From contig JAIRXQ010000084.1 in assembly GCA_031268195.1 (NCBI GenBank), positions 1 to 50,655 of the forward strand: a stretch of DNA of 50,655 nucleotides, in the 5' to 3' direction. This DNA comes from Azoarcus sp. (GTDB lineage Bacteria; Pseudomonadota; Gammaproteobacteria; Burkholderiales; Rhodocyclaceae). Below, piece after piece: positions 17,159 to 25,700 of the stretch. A program made the translations under genes and the position numbers. Under the pieces are notes generated by a model. That model did not search any database and was not told where the DNA came from. It was given only the letters and a program-made list of their open reading frames with translations. How positions within the stretch are numbered: the stretch's first letter is position 1; every line of letters starts with the position of its first letter.

Positions 17159-17449
17159 ATGACCCCCCTCCTGAAAATTTCCTCTTATCAATCGTTCGCG
17201 AACGCGATCGCGGAATTGAGGTCCATGACCAATGAAGGCCGCTGGGAAGACGCGGCCGCCGTGATGAGCCTGCTCGCGGATCGCGCGCTGGAGTTGCCCG
17301 CCGCGCACGATTCCGACCGGGAGGCCATCGAAGGCGCGCTTTCCATCCTGGCTTGTTTGAGCGAACAACTCCGCCCCTTGCACGAGGACCCGGCCAGCCT
17401 GCTCTCCACCCTTGGCGCGGGAGTGAGGCCCGAAACCGAACCCGGCTAA
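17159..17449 (+). CDS. FliT-like flagellar chaperone
   Basis: A 96-residue, mostly helical protein directly after fliS (9-bp gap). Position and size match FliT-type chaperones for FliD, and the helical pattern (MTNEGRWEDAAAVMSLLADR, EGALSILACLSEQLRPL) is compatible. Sequence resemblance to classical FliT is weak, so the assignment rests largely on gene order. The ribosome site upstream is A-rich rather than canonical. Confidence 0.6.
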   Translation: MTPLLKISSYQSFANAIAELRSMTNEGRWEDAAAVMSLLADRALELPAAHDSDREAIEGALSILACLSEQLRPLHEDPASLLSTLGAGVRPETEPG

Positions 17450-17532
17450 GCGGCGTGGGTTGTCCGCGCTTGCCTGAAATGGCGATTTGACGATGCGCAC
17501 CGGACATCTATTGGGCGTGCAGGGGGGAGGAG

Positions 17533-17715
17533 ATGGATTTCGCAGAACTCAGCTTGTTGGATCGCGTGGCGCTCTACGTGCTGCCCGCGCTCCTGTCCGT
17601 GCCCGATGCGCGCCGGAATTTGAGTAACAAGACGATCATCCACGAAGCGCGTCAAATAGCGGAAACCTTCATGGAAAATGCGACGATCGTGCAGGAAAGG
17701 GAAAGGGTGGACTGA
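17533..17715 (+). CDS. Small conserved-looking hypothetical protein at end of flagellar operon
   Basis: A 60-residue protein starting MDFAELSLLDRVALYVLPAL, with a very strong ribosome site (GGGGGGAGGAG) immediately upstream and a factor-independent terminator 28 bp after the stop. These support real translation as the last gene of the fliD-fliS-fliT unit. No domain is recognised. It is mostly helical with an acidic C-terminus, and a role as flagellar accessory protein is only suggested by context. Confidence 0.6.
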   Translation: MDFAELSLLDRVALYVLPALLSVPDARRNLSNKTIIHEARQIAETFMENATIVQERERVD

Positions 17716-17743
17716 GTGTCACGCCGCGCCCTTGAAACGAAAG

Positions 17744-17768
17744 GCGCCGGGGAAACCCGGCGCTTTTC
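17744..17768 (+). terminator. Intrinsic terminator of flagellar operon
   Basis: GCGCCGGG-GAAA-CCCGGCGC followed by TTTT. Flanking ACGAAA/TTTCGT extends the stem, so it may act in both directions between the flagellar operon and the leftward gene at 17813. Confidence 0.85.
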
Positions 17769-17812
17769 GTTCCTTTCTCTCTGTCATGTGCCGGGTTGGA
17801 GTTGGGAAAGCG

Positions 17813-18046
17813 CTACAGACCGCGTTGTTCCATGAGATAGCTGATGGCTTCGATGGAATCGGCTTGCAGTTTCTCGGAGAAGTCGTCCAGCGAATCGATT
17901 TTTTCTTCGTAGTGGCCGATCAGCACCGCGAGCACTTCCAGCTCGTCGCCCCTGGGCGTGCCCGGCGCGGCCTCCCACAGCTCGTCCACACGTGCGAGGG
18001 CGGCGTTGTAGTCGTCCTCGGTGTGGATGGGTTTGACGTTCATCAT
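17813..18046 (-). CDS. HigA-like antitoxin lacking its DNA-binding domain
   Basis: A 77-residue protein. MNVKPIHTEDDYNAALARVD, AAPGTPRGDELEVLAVLI and YLMEQRGL match the N-terminal half of HigA-type antitoxins. Family members normally continue with a helix-turn-helix after MEQRGL; here a stop follows at once. An extra segment (KIDSLDDFSEKLQ) is present before the end. The ATG pair at 18046/18043 follows a GGAGA ribosome site. No intact HigB toxin precedes it. It may be a decayed antitoxin or a small protein built from that domain alone. Two perfect palindromes lie upstream. Confidence 0.7.
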   Translation of the reverse strand: MMNVKPIHTEDDYNAALARVDELWEAAPGTPRGDELEVLAVLIGHYEEKIDSLDDFSEKLQADSIEAISYLMEQRGL

Positions 18047-18073
18047 CGCCGGATCTCCGCTTGTTGCTCGTAG

Positions 18074-18124
18074 CACTGCATCGTGTGCAGTGATTGTCAC
18101 TCGTGTCTACGACACGAGTGACAA
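18074..18124. promoter_or_regulatory. Two back-to-back perfect inverted repeats upstream of the HigA-like gene
   Basis: CACTGCA-TCGTG-TGCAGTG occupies 18074-18092. A 31-bp palindrome occupies 18094-18124, with perfect 14-bp arms (TTGTCACTCGTGTC / GACACGAGTGACAA) around a 3-base loop. They lie just upstream of the leftward gene, where an autoregulated toxin-antitoxin operator would sit. They could alternatively be a terminator-like hairpin or a mobile-element end. Confidence 0.65.
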
Positions 18125-18473
18125 GAAGTTGAGAGTCATTTTCGTGATAAATTCCCGGGTGGCTGTAGATTGCGTGGATTAATCGCATAACGTTGTTCCA
18201 TAGGGAACGCGATGGTGGCATGGCGGTCGTAGAAAAAGTGCCGAACGTAAAGGCGCCGGAGGGCCTTCAACTCCGCGGCTATCGGGTTCGGCCATTTACG
18301 ATCCATCAAACCACGGAGAGCGAGGATGCCCATGAATTTGGGAAGACGGTATGTTTCTTGTCATGTCAGGAAATTATTCTGGACTTATAATTGCCTGGAT
18401 GACGGTGATGTTTGCCGAAATGTTTTCCGGTGCAAGAACCTGACAGCCGCAACCAAGGGGGAGGGGTGATGCT
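18125..18473. other. Stretch without a recognisable gene
   Basis: About 350 bp between the palindromes and the BrnA-like gene. A 65-codon open frame exists on the minus strand (18136-18333) in the place a toxin would occupy relative to the HigA-like gene, but its sequence matches no toxin family I know and it lacks a ribosome site. The strip reads as lower-GC, eroded DNA. Confidence 0.4.
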
Positions 18474-18656
18474 ATGCAGGAAGTCGTAAAACCGCGGAGA
18501 GGCCGCCCGCCATATGCGCGACCCGTAAAACAGATGGTTTCATTGCGCATGGACGTCGATGTGCTGGAAGGGCTGCGAGCCACGGGGAAAGGCTGGCAGA
18601 CGCGCATCAACGCCATCATGCGCGACTGGCTAAAAGGCCATCTGCCCGGGTCGTGA
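18474..18656 (+). CDS. Short BrnA-like antitoxin without visible toxin
   Basis: A 60-residue protein. The C-terminal half, VSLRMDVDVLEGLRATGKGW and QTRINAIMRDWLKGH, is the ribbon-helix-helix-like signature of BrnA antitoxins. Usual BrnA proteins are 80-100 residues and are encoded after a BrnT toxin; neither an N-terminal extension nor BrnT is seen upstream. The N-terminus is basic (KPRRGRPP), suggesting DNA contact. An AGGGGGAGGGG ribosome-site-like stretch precedes it and a good terminator follows at 18698. It could act as a stand-alone regulator. Confidence 0.65.
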   Translation: MQEVVKPRRGRPPYARPVKQMVSLRMDVDVLEGLRATGKGWQTRINAIMRDWLKGHLPGS

Positions 18657-18697
18657 TGCGTTTGCCGTCTGGTGGCGGTATGATGATGATTGGAGAG

Positions 18698-18728
18698 AAA
18701 GAGAGCGGTGATCCGGCTCTCTTTTTTT
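18698..18728 (+). terminator. Intrinsic terminator after BrnA-like gene
   Basis: AAAGAGAGC and GCTCTCTTT form a stem around a short loop, followed by a run of seven Ts. Confidence 0.85.
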
Positions 18729-18729
18729 A

Positions 18730-18755
18730 TGTCGTGGTTTTTTACACTTTGTCGG
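18730..18755 (+). promoter_or_regulatory. 26-bp element shared by both PEP-CTERM genes, copy 1
   Basis: This stretch (TGTCG, then a T-tract, TACAC and TTGTCG) aligns without gaps to 19646-19671, with 21 of 26 positions identical. It lies 76 bp upstream of a sigma-54 type promoter, as an enhancer-binding site would. Candidate regulators are PrsR-type activators known from PEP-CTERM systems; that link is inference. Confidence 0.6.
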
Positions 18756-18830
18756 TCGTCATGATCTCGCCAGTGTATGCAGGACGCTTGGCGCGTGGAA
18801 ACAGGGTGGGTTCAGTCGCTTTACAAAATT

Positions 18831-18846
18831 CGGCATGAATTTTGCT
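18831..18846 (+). promoter_or_regulatory. Sigma-54 type promoter of first PEP-CTERM gene
   Basis: CGGCAT-GAATT-TTGC has the GG-N10-GC arrangement of RpoN promoters and lies about 70 bp upstream of the ATG at 18917. Confidence 0.65.
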
Positions 18847-18916
18847 GCGCTTTTGCTGTGTATAAAAACCTCGACCTTTTTCTGATCCGATCCAATCCGA
18901 TTCCACAGGACGCAGC

Positions 18917-19546
18917 ATGAATAAAAAGCTCTGTCTGGCCGTACTGCCAGCCCTCATGCTCGTCGGCACCGCGCAAGCGGCCCTGATCTCATTCGAGCCC
19001 GGCACTGCATCGCCCTTTGTCGTCGATGCCCTGCAAATCAGTTTCATCGACGGGAGCGGGCCGGTTGGCAATAGCAATGTTTCTGTGCCGGCCAGCGGCT
19101 ACTACGGGGTCGCCACGGCCACCTCGGGCACCACGGTGGCCTTCAACCGCAATGGGTTCGATTCGGCCTACTTTGATTACACGGGCGGTGTTTTCACACT
19201 CAATTCGCTCTACATCGCCAGCGCGTGGGGAAGTGCCACGGTGACGTTCCGGGGTTTTCTGGGCGGCGATGAGCTGTTTACCCTGGACCGGGATTTGACC
19301 CTCCAGGCACAACAGGTGACTTTCGACGCCTGGGAAGGCATCGACCGGCTGGTCATCGACATCCTCGATGGCTCCTACGTCAATGACCCCGGCCTCTTCG
19401 GATCTGGCATCGGTACGGGGCCCGAGTGGGTGGTGGACGACATCACCATCAACGAGACGGCCGCGAGCGTGCCCGAACCCGCTTTGCTCGCGCTGCTCGG
19501 GATCGGCCTGCTTGGGTTTGGCGTGGGGTGCCGCAGAAGCGCCTGA
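18917..19546 (+). CDS. PEP-CTERM sorted secreted protein, copy 1
   Basis: A 209-residue exported protein. It has an N-terminal signal peptide (MNKKLCLAVLPALMLVGTAQA), a beta-rich middle and the C-terminal tripartite sorting signal VPEPALLALLGIGLLGFG followed by basic CRR. Exosortase recognises this tail and processes it for release to the outer surface or polysaccharide matrix. No exosortase gene is in the window. The middle (GVFTLNSLYIASAWGSATVT) is homologous to the next gene, so the two are tandem paralogues. A perfect terminator follows. Confidence 0.9.
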   Translation: MNKKLCLAVLPALMLVGTAQAALISFEPGTASPFVVDALQISFIDGSGPVGNSNVSVPASGYYGVATATSGTTVAFNRNGFDSAYFDYTGGVFTLNSLYIASAWGSATVTFRGFLGGDELFTLDRDLTLQAQQVTFDAWEGIDRLVIDILDGSYVNDPGLFGSGIGTGPEWVVDDITINETAASVPEPALLALLGIGLLGFGVGCRRSA

Positions 19547-19579
19547 CTTGTAAAAAGTGCCGACATTTCGATCATCGGA

Positions 19580-19618
19580 CAGGCCGGGAAGAATGTTCTT
19601 CCCGGCCTGCTCTTTTTG
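19580..19618 (+). terminator. Intrinsic terminator after PEP-CTERM copy 1
   Basis: CAGGCCGGGAAGAA-TG-TTCTTCCCGGCCTG is a perfect 14-bp stem followed by CTCTTTTT. Confidence 0.92.
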
Positions 19619-19645
19619 CGGATACTGATGGTGGTCAGCGCGGTT

Positions 19646-19671
19646 TGTCGGGTTTTTTTACACGTTGACGC
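19646..19671 (+). promoter_or_regulatory. 26-bp element shared by both PEP-CTERM genes, copy 2
   Basis: This is the partner of 18730-18755, with the same gapless layout of TGTCG, T-tract, TACAC and TTGACG. It ends 74 bp before the GG-N10-GC promoter at 19745, almost the same spacing as in copy 1, which supports a functional activator site. Confidence 0.6.
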
Positions 19672-19744
19672 GGCTTTTTGCCCAACTCACTTTTCGTGCT
19701 CGCTAACGTATTGAATGACCGTATGATTTTGAACCTGCGCTTTA

Positions 19745-19760
19745 CGGCACGAATTGTGCT
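19745..19760 (+). promoter_or_regulatory. Sigma-54 type promoter of second PEP-CTERM gene
   Basis: CGGCAC-GAATT-GTGC keeps the GG and GC at the 10-base spacing of RpoN promoters, about 45 bp upstream of the ATG at 19804. The N5 spacer GAATT is identical to that of the first PEP-CTERM gene. Confidence 0.6.
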
Positions 19761-19803
19761 ACAACAGATCGTGCTTTATCTTTAGTTGCCCAAAGGATTC
19801 GAC

Positions 19804-20418
19804 ATGAACAAAAAATTGAAACTGTTTGCGTTGTCAGCCGTACTGTTTTCGGGTGCTGTGCAAGCCGAAGTGCTCGACTTCACAGGTGGCAATGCCTCGC
19901 CGTACTTCACCACGGACAACATGGAAGTCCGCTACGTCGACACGGCCGATACCACTGCGTCCCCCCCGGGCAGCGGTTACGCGAATCTCGCCAACTTCAC
20001 GTCGAATGCCTGGCTTGCGACCAATCGCAACCAGAACTCTCCGGCGACATTCAGCTACACCGGCAGCGGTACTTTCGCGCTGGAGTCGCTGTATGTCACG
20101 GGCGCGTGGGGTTCCAGTGACGTGACCTTTGCCGGCTACAGGAACGGTGAGCTGCTCTTTACCTCCGCGGTCGCCATTTCGCTGACGCCCCAGGAAGTGG
20201 TCTTCAATTGGGAAGGCCTCGACCGGCTCGTCATCACGACCGGCGATCGGTTTGTGCCCGATTCCGCGATGTTTGACCAAGGCTACACCGGGCAATTCTG
20301 GGCGCTGGGCACGATGACCGTCACCGTTCCCGAGCCGGAAGTCTACACCATGCTGTTGGCAGGTCTGGCGATCGTAGGCGCTGTAGCGCGCCGCCGCCGC
20401 GGGATTGGACGCATCTGA
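19804..20418 (+). CDS. PEP-CTERM sorted secreted protein, copy 2
   Basis: A 204-residue protein. It has a signal peptide (MNKKLKLFALSAVLFSGAVQA) and the C-terminal sorting signal VPEPEVYTMLLAGLAIVGAV followed by the basic ARRRR. ESLYVTGAWGSSDVTFAGY matches SLYIASAWGSATVTFRGF of the upstream paralogue. The ATG at 19804 is chosen because the signal peptide begins there. It likely contributes to the surface or floc/biofilm matrix; the partner exosortase must be elsewhere in the genome. Confidence 0.9.
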   Translation: MNKKLKLFALSAVLFSGAVQAEVLDFTGGNASPYFTTDNMEVRYVDTADTTASPPGSGYANLANFTSNAWLATNRNQNSPATFSYTGSGTFALESLYVTGAWGSSDVTFAGYRNGELLFTSAVAISLTPQEVVFNWEGLDRLVITTGDRFVPDSAMFDQGYTGQFWALGTMTVTVPEPEVYTMLLAGLAIVGAVARRRRGIGRI

Positions 20419-20443
20419 CGCGCGCCACGCTTCGCGGTTCGAC

Positions 20444-20473
20444 GACAAAGCCCCCGTTTTTGGGGGCTTTGTC
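20444..20473 (+). terminator. Intrinsic terminator between convergent genes
   Basis: GACAAAGCCCCC-GTTTTT-GGGGGCTTTGTC is a perfect 12-bp stem between the PEP-CTERM gene and the leftward epd-like gene. The tail after it (CTTTCC) is only moderately T-rich. Confidence 0.75.
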
Positions 20474-20490
20474 CTTTCCGGGACCCTGTT

Positions 20491-21552
20491 TCAGAGTAGC
20501 GCCGCGGCCAGCCCGGCCAACCAGTGGTGGGCCACTTCGACCATGCGGTTGGCAAAGCCCCATTCGTTGTCGAACCACACGAACAGGTTCACCATGCGTG
20601 GCCCGCATGTGCGCGTCTGGCTGCCATCGACGATGGCCGAATGCGGATCGTGGTTGAAATCGATTGAGGCGTGCGGCGTATCCGACCAGTCGATGAGTCC
20701 CGCGAACGGGCCGCGCGCGGCCGCATGCAGCAACTCGTTGACCCGTGCGGCGCTGATGTCGCCGGAGAGGGTGAGCACCATGTCGATGGCCGAAACGTTA
20801 TGCGTCGGCACGCGAATCGCCTTGGCCTCGACCCTCCCGGTCAGTTCGGGCAGCAGGCGCTCGATGCCGCGCGCCAGCCCGGTCGCCACCGGAATGATCG
20901 ACTGCATGGCCGAGCGTGTGCGTGCAAGCTCGTGGTGATGATAGCCGTCGATCAACGGCTGGTCGTTCATGGCCGAATGCAGCGTGGTGAGCAGCACGCG
21001 CTCGATACCAATTTCCTGGTGCAGCAACGCGAGCACCGACACGGCCGCGTTGGTCGTGCACGAAGCAGCGGAAACCAGCCGCGCCTGATCGGGCAGGGTC
21101 TGGCTGACGCCGTACACTATCGTGGCGTCCACGTCCTGCGCATGCGCACCGGGGTTGGATAGCAGCAAACGCGGGCAACCGGCGTCCAAAAAGCGTTGCA
21201 GTTCGCTGCGCCGGGTATAACGGCCCGAACACTCGACGAGGAGATCCAGCCCGAGCGCGCGCCAATCGACGCCTTCCGGCGTTTCGGCATGGGTGATGGC
21301 AATGCGCTGCCCATTCAGCCGCAGCGCATCGTTTTCGATGCCTGCCTCGCCCGGAAAGCGCCCGTGCGTGGAATCGAAGCGCGTGAGATGCGCAATGCTG
21401 GCAAGATCGGCGGGCTCGTTGATCGCCACGACGTTCAAATGCCCGGCCAGCCCCGCCTCGTGAATGGCGCGCACGAAACAGCGCCCGATGCGGCCATAAC
21501 CGTTGACCGCGAGGCGAAGCGGACGAGCAGGCGCGGAAGCGAGACGAGTCAC
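20491..21552 (-). CDS. epd: Erythrose-4-phosphate / glyceraldehyde-3-phosphate dehydrogenase family protein
   Basis: An NAD-dependent aldehyde dehydrogenase of the GapA/Epd family, about 353 residues. The Rossmann motif LAVNGYGRIGRCFVRAIHE and active-site SAASCTTNAAV (catalytic Cys) are clear. LHSAMNDQPLIDGYHH and RTRSAMQSIIPVATG resemble Epd more than glycolytic GapA, which would place it in pyridoxal-phosphate synthesis (erythrose-4-P to 4-phosphoerythronate). The start is uncertain: GTG at 21552 or TTG at 21567; neither has a clear ribosome site. It stands alone, convergent with the PEP-CTERM gene and downstream of tRNA-Asn. Confidence 0.8.
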   Translation of the reverse strand: MTRLASAPARPLRLAVNGYGRIGRCFVRAIHEAGLAGHLNVVAINEPADLASIAHLTRFDSTHGRFPGEAGIENDALRLNGQRIAITHAETPEGVDWRALGLDLLVECSGRYTRRSELQRFLDAGCPRLLLSNPGAHAQDVDATIVYGVSQTLPDQARLVSAASCTTNAAVSVLALLHQEIGIERVLLTTLHSAMNDQPLIDGYHHHELARTRSAMQSIIPVATGLARGIERLLPELTGRVEAKAIRVPTHNVSAIDMVLTLSGDISAARVNELLHAAARGPFAGLIDWSDTPHASIDFNHDPHSAIVDGSQTRTCGPRMVNLFVWFDNEWGFANRMVEVAHHWLAGLAAALL

Positions 21553-21605
21553 GGCGGGACGCGGCAAAGTAAAAGGGGTTGCGGCGGCGCAACCCCTTGA
21601 TCGTT

Positions 21606-21681
21606 TGGCTCCTCGACCAGGGCTCGAACCTGGGACCTGCGGATTAACAGTCCGTCGCTCTACCGACTGAGCTATCGAGGA
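21606..21681 (-). tRNA. tRNA-Asn (anticodon GTT)
   Basis: A 76-base cloverleaf on the minus strand beginning TCCTCGATAGCTCAGTCGG. It has the anticodon loop CTGTTAATC, T-arm GGTTCGAGCCC, 7-bp acceptor pairing TCCTCGA/TCGAGGA, and encoded CCA. Confidence 0.97.
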
Positions 21682-21731
21682 GCAGAGGGCGCGATTCTAG
21701 TGAGGACGCGGCTTTCCGTCAACGGAACCCT

Positions 21732-22580
21732 TCACCGTTCGTCCAGCAGGCGCAACGAAAGATCGAGCGCCCGCACATGTTTGGTGATGCCGCCGACGGA
21801 GATGCGGTCGACGCCGGTCTGTGCAATGGCGCGCACGGTTTGCAGATCGACGCCGCCGGAGGCTTCGAGCACGGCGCGGCCCGCCGTCTGGCGGACGGCC
21901 TCGCGCAGGTCGTCGAGACTCATGTTGTCGAGCAGGATCATGGTTGCGCCCGCGTCGATGGCCGTGCTGAGTTCGGCAAGGTTTTCGACCTCGATTTCCA
22001 CGAACACGCCCTGCGGCGCGAGGGCGAGGGCGGCGGCCACCGCTTGCGCCACGCCGGCGGCGGCGATGATGTGGTTTTCCTTGACGAGAATGCCGTCGTA
22101 TAGCCCTGTGCGGTGGTTGAGTCCGCCGCCGACCGTGACCGCGTACTTCTGCGCCCGCCGCAGGCCGGGCAGGGTTTTGCGCGTATCGACGATGCGCGCT
22201 TTCGTTCCGGCGACGGCCTCCACATAGCGCCGCGTGGCGGTGGCGGTGGCCGAGAGCAGTTGCAGAAAGTTGAGCGCGGTGCGCTCGCCGGTGAGCAGCG
22301 CGCGCGCCGGGGCGCTGATGCTGCAAAGCATCTGGCCGGGCGTGACCGCATCGCCGTCGCGCACGCGCCAGCGCACGTCGTGCGCCGGGGTGAGCGCCGC
22401 GAAGGTGGCGTCGAACCAGTCCGTGCCGCAGACGACGCCCGCCTCGCGGGAGATGACGGCGGCCTGCGCCCGCGCACCGGACGGAACGAGCAGGGCGGTG
22501 AGGTCGCCCGTGCCGACGTCCTCCGCGAGCGCGGCGGCGACGTTGCGCTGGATTTCGATGCGTAGTGTGTCGTTCGTCAT
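21732..22580 (-). CDS. nadC: Nicotinate-nucleotide pyrophosphorylase (carboxylating)
   Basis: Quinolinate phosphoribosyltransferase of 282 residues, the de novo NAD step that makes nicotinate mononucleotide from quinolinate and PRPP. Signature segments are EDVGTGDLTALLVP, TRKTLPGLRRAQKYAVTVGG, NHRTGLYDGILVKENHI, EIEVENLAEL and EASGGVDLQTVRAIAQTGVD. The ATG at 22580 (MTNDTLRIE) matches family length; an upstream in-frame extension is non-homologous. It is divergent from the autotransporter gene. Confidence 0.96.
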   Translation of the reverse strand: MTNDTLRIEIQRNVAAALAEDVGTGDLTALLVPSGARAQAAVISREAGVVCGTDWFDATFAALTPAHDVRWRVRDGDAVTPGQMLCSISAPARALLTGERTALNFLQLLSATATATRRYVEAVAGTKARIVDTRKTLPGLRRAQKYAVTVGGGLNHRTGLYDGILVKENHIIAAAGVAQAVAAALALAPQGVFVEIEVENLAELSTAIDAGATMILLDNMSLDDLREAVRQTAGRAVLEASGGVDLQTVRAIAQTGVDRISVGGITKHVRALDLSLRLLDER

Positions 22581-22733
22581 GACGGCTGCCGGTAATTTTC
22601 GATGCTCGATTGTACGAAATAAGCGGCCTCGCGACTTATTTGCCGGGGTGACATTTTTTCTGATTTTGTATTGTGGAAAACACTTATACGATGCCTCTGG
22701 GTATTTGAGTCGTATATTCAGAAGGAGCTGAAA

Positions 22734-25700
22734 ATGGCACGGAAAATCCCGACGGAGAGCGGAATCCTGGTGACGTGCTGCGCACTGATGTTGTATGCGT
22801 TGCCCGCCTGGTCGGCTGATGCGGTCGTCGAGGGCAACGACAGAGCGGCGCTCGATGCCGCCGTCACCGCTGCGGGGGCGAACGGCACGGTGCTCTTCGG
22901 TATGGCGGCCGGAGTGACGTTCGGTCTCGCCGATCCGGCTGTGCAAATCGGCGTGGACAACCTGACGATCGAGGGTTGGTTCGACAGTGGCACGGGCGGT
23001 GTCTCCGCTCTGGCCACGAGCATTTTCAATGCCATAAACGCCAGCAGGACACAGACGGCGAGTGACTTGAATACGGCAACACAGAATGCGTTGGTTGCGT
23101 ACCTTGCAAGCATCGGAGGCACGCTTACGGGGCTCTCCAGCATCACATCGAGTGATCCAACCACTACACGCAGTGGGGGAGTGTCTACCACTTTCTACAA
23201 CGGCCGAAAATGGTTGGCGCTCGACAACAACATAAGCGGCCTGAGCCTGGAGAATCTCGGCATTTATGGCGTGACGGCGAACTACACCAGTGTCCGCGTC
23301 GTCAACGGCCTGATCGGCAACATCAATACGACGAGCGGGGACGTGTCGATTGGGCATGTGACCGGCAATGCTTTTGACGACATCCACATTCAGTCGAGTG
23401 GAAACACGGATCAATATCTGGCGGGCGGCGGCGTGATTGGGTTGCGTTCCACGGGGACGTCAGGACTAACGGGTGGCTCGGTGGATGTGGACAAGGTGTC
23501 CGGGAACATTTTTCGCAATGTGACGGTGGCAACGACCGGCGGCGCTTACCTTGAAGGCGGTGGACTCATCGGGCTGGATGCGGTGTCCTCGCCCGCCGAG
23601 ATTATCGGCCACGCCAGATTGGGCGAATTGTCCGGGAACCTGTTTACCAACGTTCAGGTGAGTTCGAGCGACATCCTGCTGGGCGGCGGGCTCGTGGGGA
23701 GCAACAATAACAGCAAGGATGACACGAACGGTTTTGATAACGGCGACTACGACGCCGCTGCGAATAGAACCTATGCTTCGATCGACACGATCACCAACAA
23801 CGTTTTCGCGGGCGGCATCACGGTCGATGTCGCCAAACTCATGCGTGGCGGCGGGGTGATCGGCGTCCATGGTCTGAGCAATGCCTCCGCCATGATTCAG
23901 GATTTCAGCGGCAACGTTTTCTACGACATCACGGTGAATGGTACACCGGCACCGGATTCGTCCATCCGGGGCGGCGGCATCGTCGGGCTGGCGAGCAACG
24001 ACAATGACTTGACGGACGTGAAAGGCAAGGGAACAGAAGCGGCTGCCGATGACACAGAGCTGAAAGTGTTCGGTGACATCGACAACTCCCTGGAGCGCGC
24101 GCCGGTGATTCTCGACAACGCCTCGAACAATCTTTTTCTCAATCTGACTGTAAAAGCCGCAGGCTCCATCGACGGCGGCGGCATCGTCGGGTTGCGATCC
24201 GGCAGAGGGTTGACGGGGTTGTATACCTTGCAAGGTAACGTTTTCAAGGGGTTGACTGTGGAGACGACCACGGATACAGGCGATCTGATCGGCGGCGGCG
24301 TCGTGGGGTTGTCGTCCAAGGCCGTCTCGTTTCTGGACGATGTCAGCGACAATTATTTCGATGACATAGTGGTGAATATCGGCGGAAATATTCACGGCGG
24401 CGGTCTTATTGGTGTGAGCGCTGTCAAGTTGGCCGGCGACACCGACACCAAGGTCGCTGTCATCTACAACATCACCCGGACTGATTTCCTGAATTCGACC
24501 GTCGAGGCGGGCGGGTACATCGACGGCGGCGGCATTGTCGGCGTGACGGGAGAACCGGGCACGGTTGGCGGCATTGGCGATCCGGTCGCGGGCATCGCCC
24601 TCATCGACGCCAGCCGCTTCACTGGCAATGACGTCACGGCGGATGGCGACATTCTGGGTGGCGTGGTCTACAGCTACGGTGCGCCGGGCATGATCATTTC
24701 CGACAGCGTGTTTACAGGCAACACCATGACCAGCACCAGCGGGCATGTCTACGGCACGGTCGCGCTGGACACCGGGGTGGCAAACGCCGATGTGGGCGAC
24801 CCATTCACCTTGACGCTGCGCGCGACGAACGGGAAAACCACGCTGTTCCGGGGCAACAGCATTGACGATACTGAAGGTGAGCGTACCAATTCTATTTATT
24901 TCGGCATCAGTAACGACCCGAGTAACAACGATCCCGATCCCGCCGAAACCGATGCGCAGCTCATCATCGACGCCCAGGCCGGCGGGACGGTGGCGCTTTA
25001 CGATCCCATCGAAGCCCATCAGGATGGCACCCATACGTTCGATATGATCGTCAATGGATCGGGCGGCGCTTTTATCTGGGGGGGGGAGAACAGCTTCACC
25101 ACCGAGGCTGCTAGCGGCGGCACGGTCGCGCTGCTCTCCGGCAGCAACACCACCTTGCTGAAAGGCATGACGCTGGAAGCAGACAACCACGCTTTCAGTC
25201 TCGCTTCTGGCGGTACCTTGAACGTGCGCGGGAGTAATGTGCTGACGCTCAGCAACGGCAGTGCCACTTTGCGCGGCACGCTCAACTTCGATCTGGCGGG
25301 CACGACGCTCGACGACGAGTCGACCACCATGCTCACTATCGTGGCGCCGTCGGACGCGGTCGACATCTCGGGCAGCACGGTCAATCTGCTCGATATGCCG
25401 GCGAACGTCCAGTTTCAGGCGGGCGATGAATTCTATCTCATCAAGACCGCTGACACGGATGATCTGACTGGCAATCCGGTCAACGGCCACGACTACGTGC
25501 GCAGCGGATTCACGCAAGGGTACGACTTCATCATCGACAAGAACGACGTGAACGGGACAGGCGACAACAGCCAGTACCTCGTTGCCCGGTTGACGCGCGC
25601 CCGGCCCGCGCCCGAGGGCAAGACGCTGCTCGAAGGCCGCGCCGCGGGGCTGGCCTATCTTGCGCAGCGTGGCAGTTGGTTGGCCGACCATAGCTATCAG

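Noticed and set aside
18136-18333. 65-codon minus-strand frame as a possible toxin partner of the HigA-like gene
   Set aside because: No HigB/RelE motif (GYRVYF, GDK) and no ribosome site; position alone is not enough.
18653-18838. 61-codon plus-strand frame after the BrnA-like gene
   Set aside because: It runs through the terminator and the shared PEP-CTERM element and shows no family resemblance.
22671-22733. Upstream extension of the autotransporter (MWKTLIRCLWVF...)
   Set aside because: AAGGAG is positioned for the ATG at 22734, where a proper signal peptide begins.
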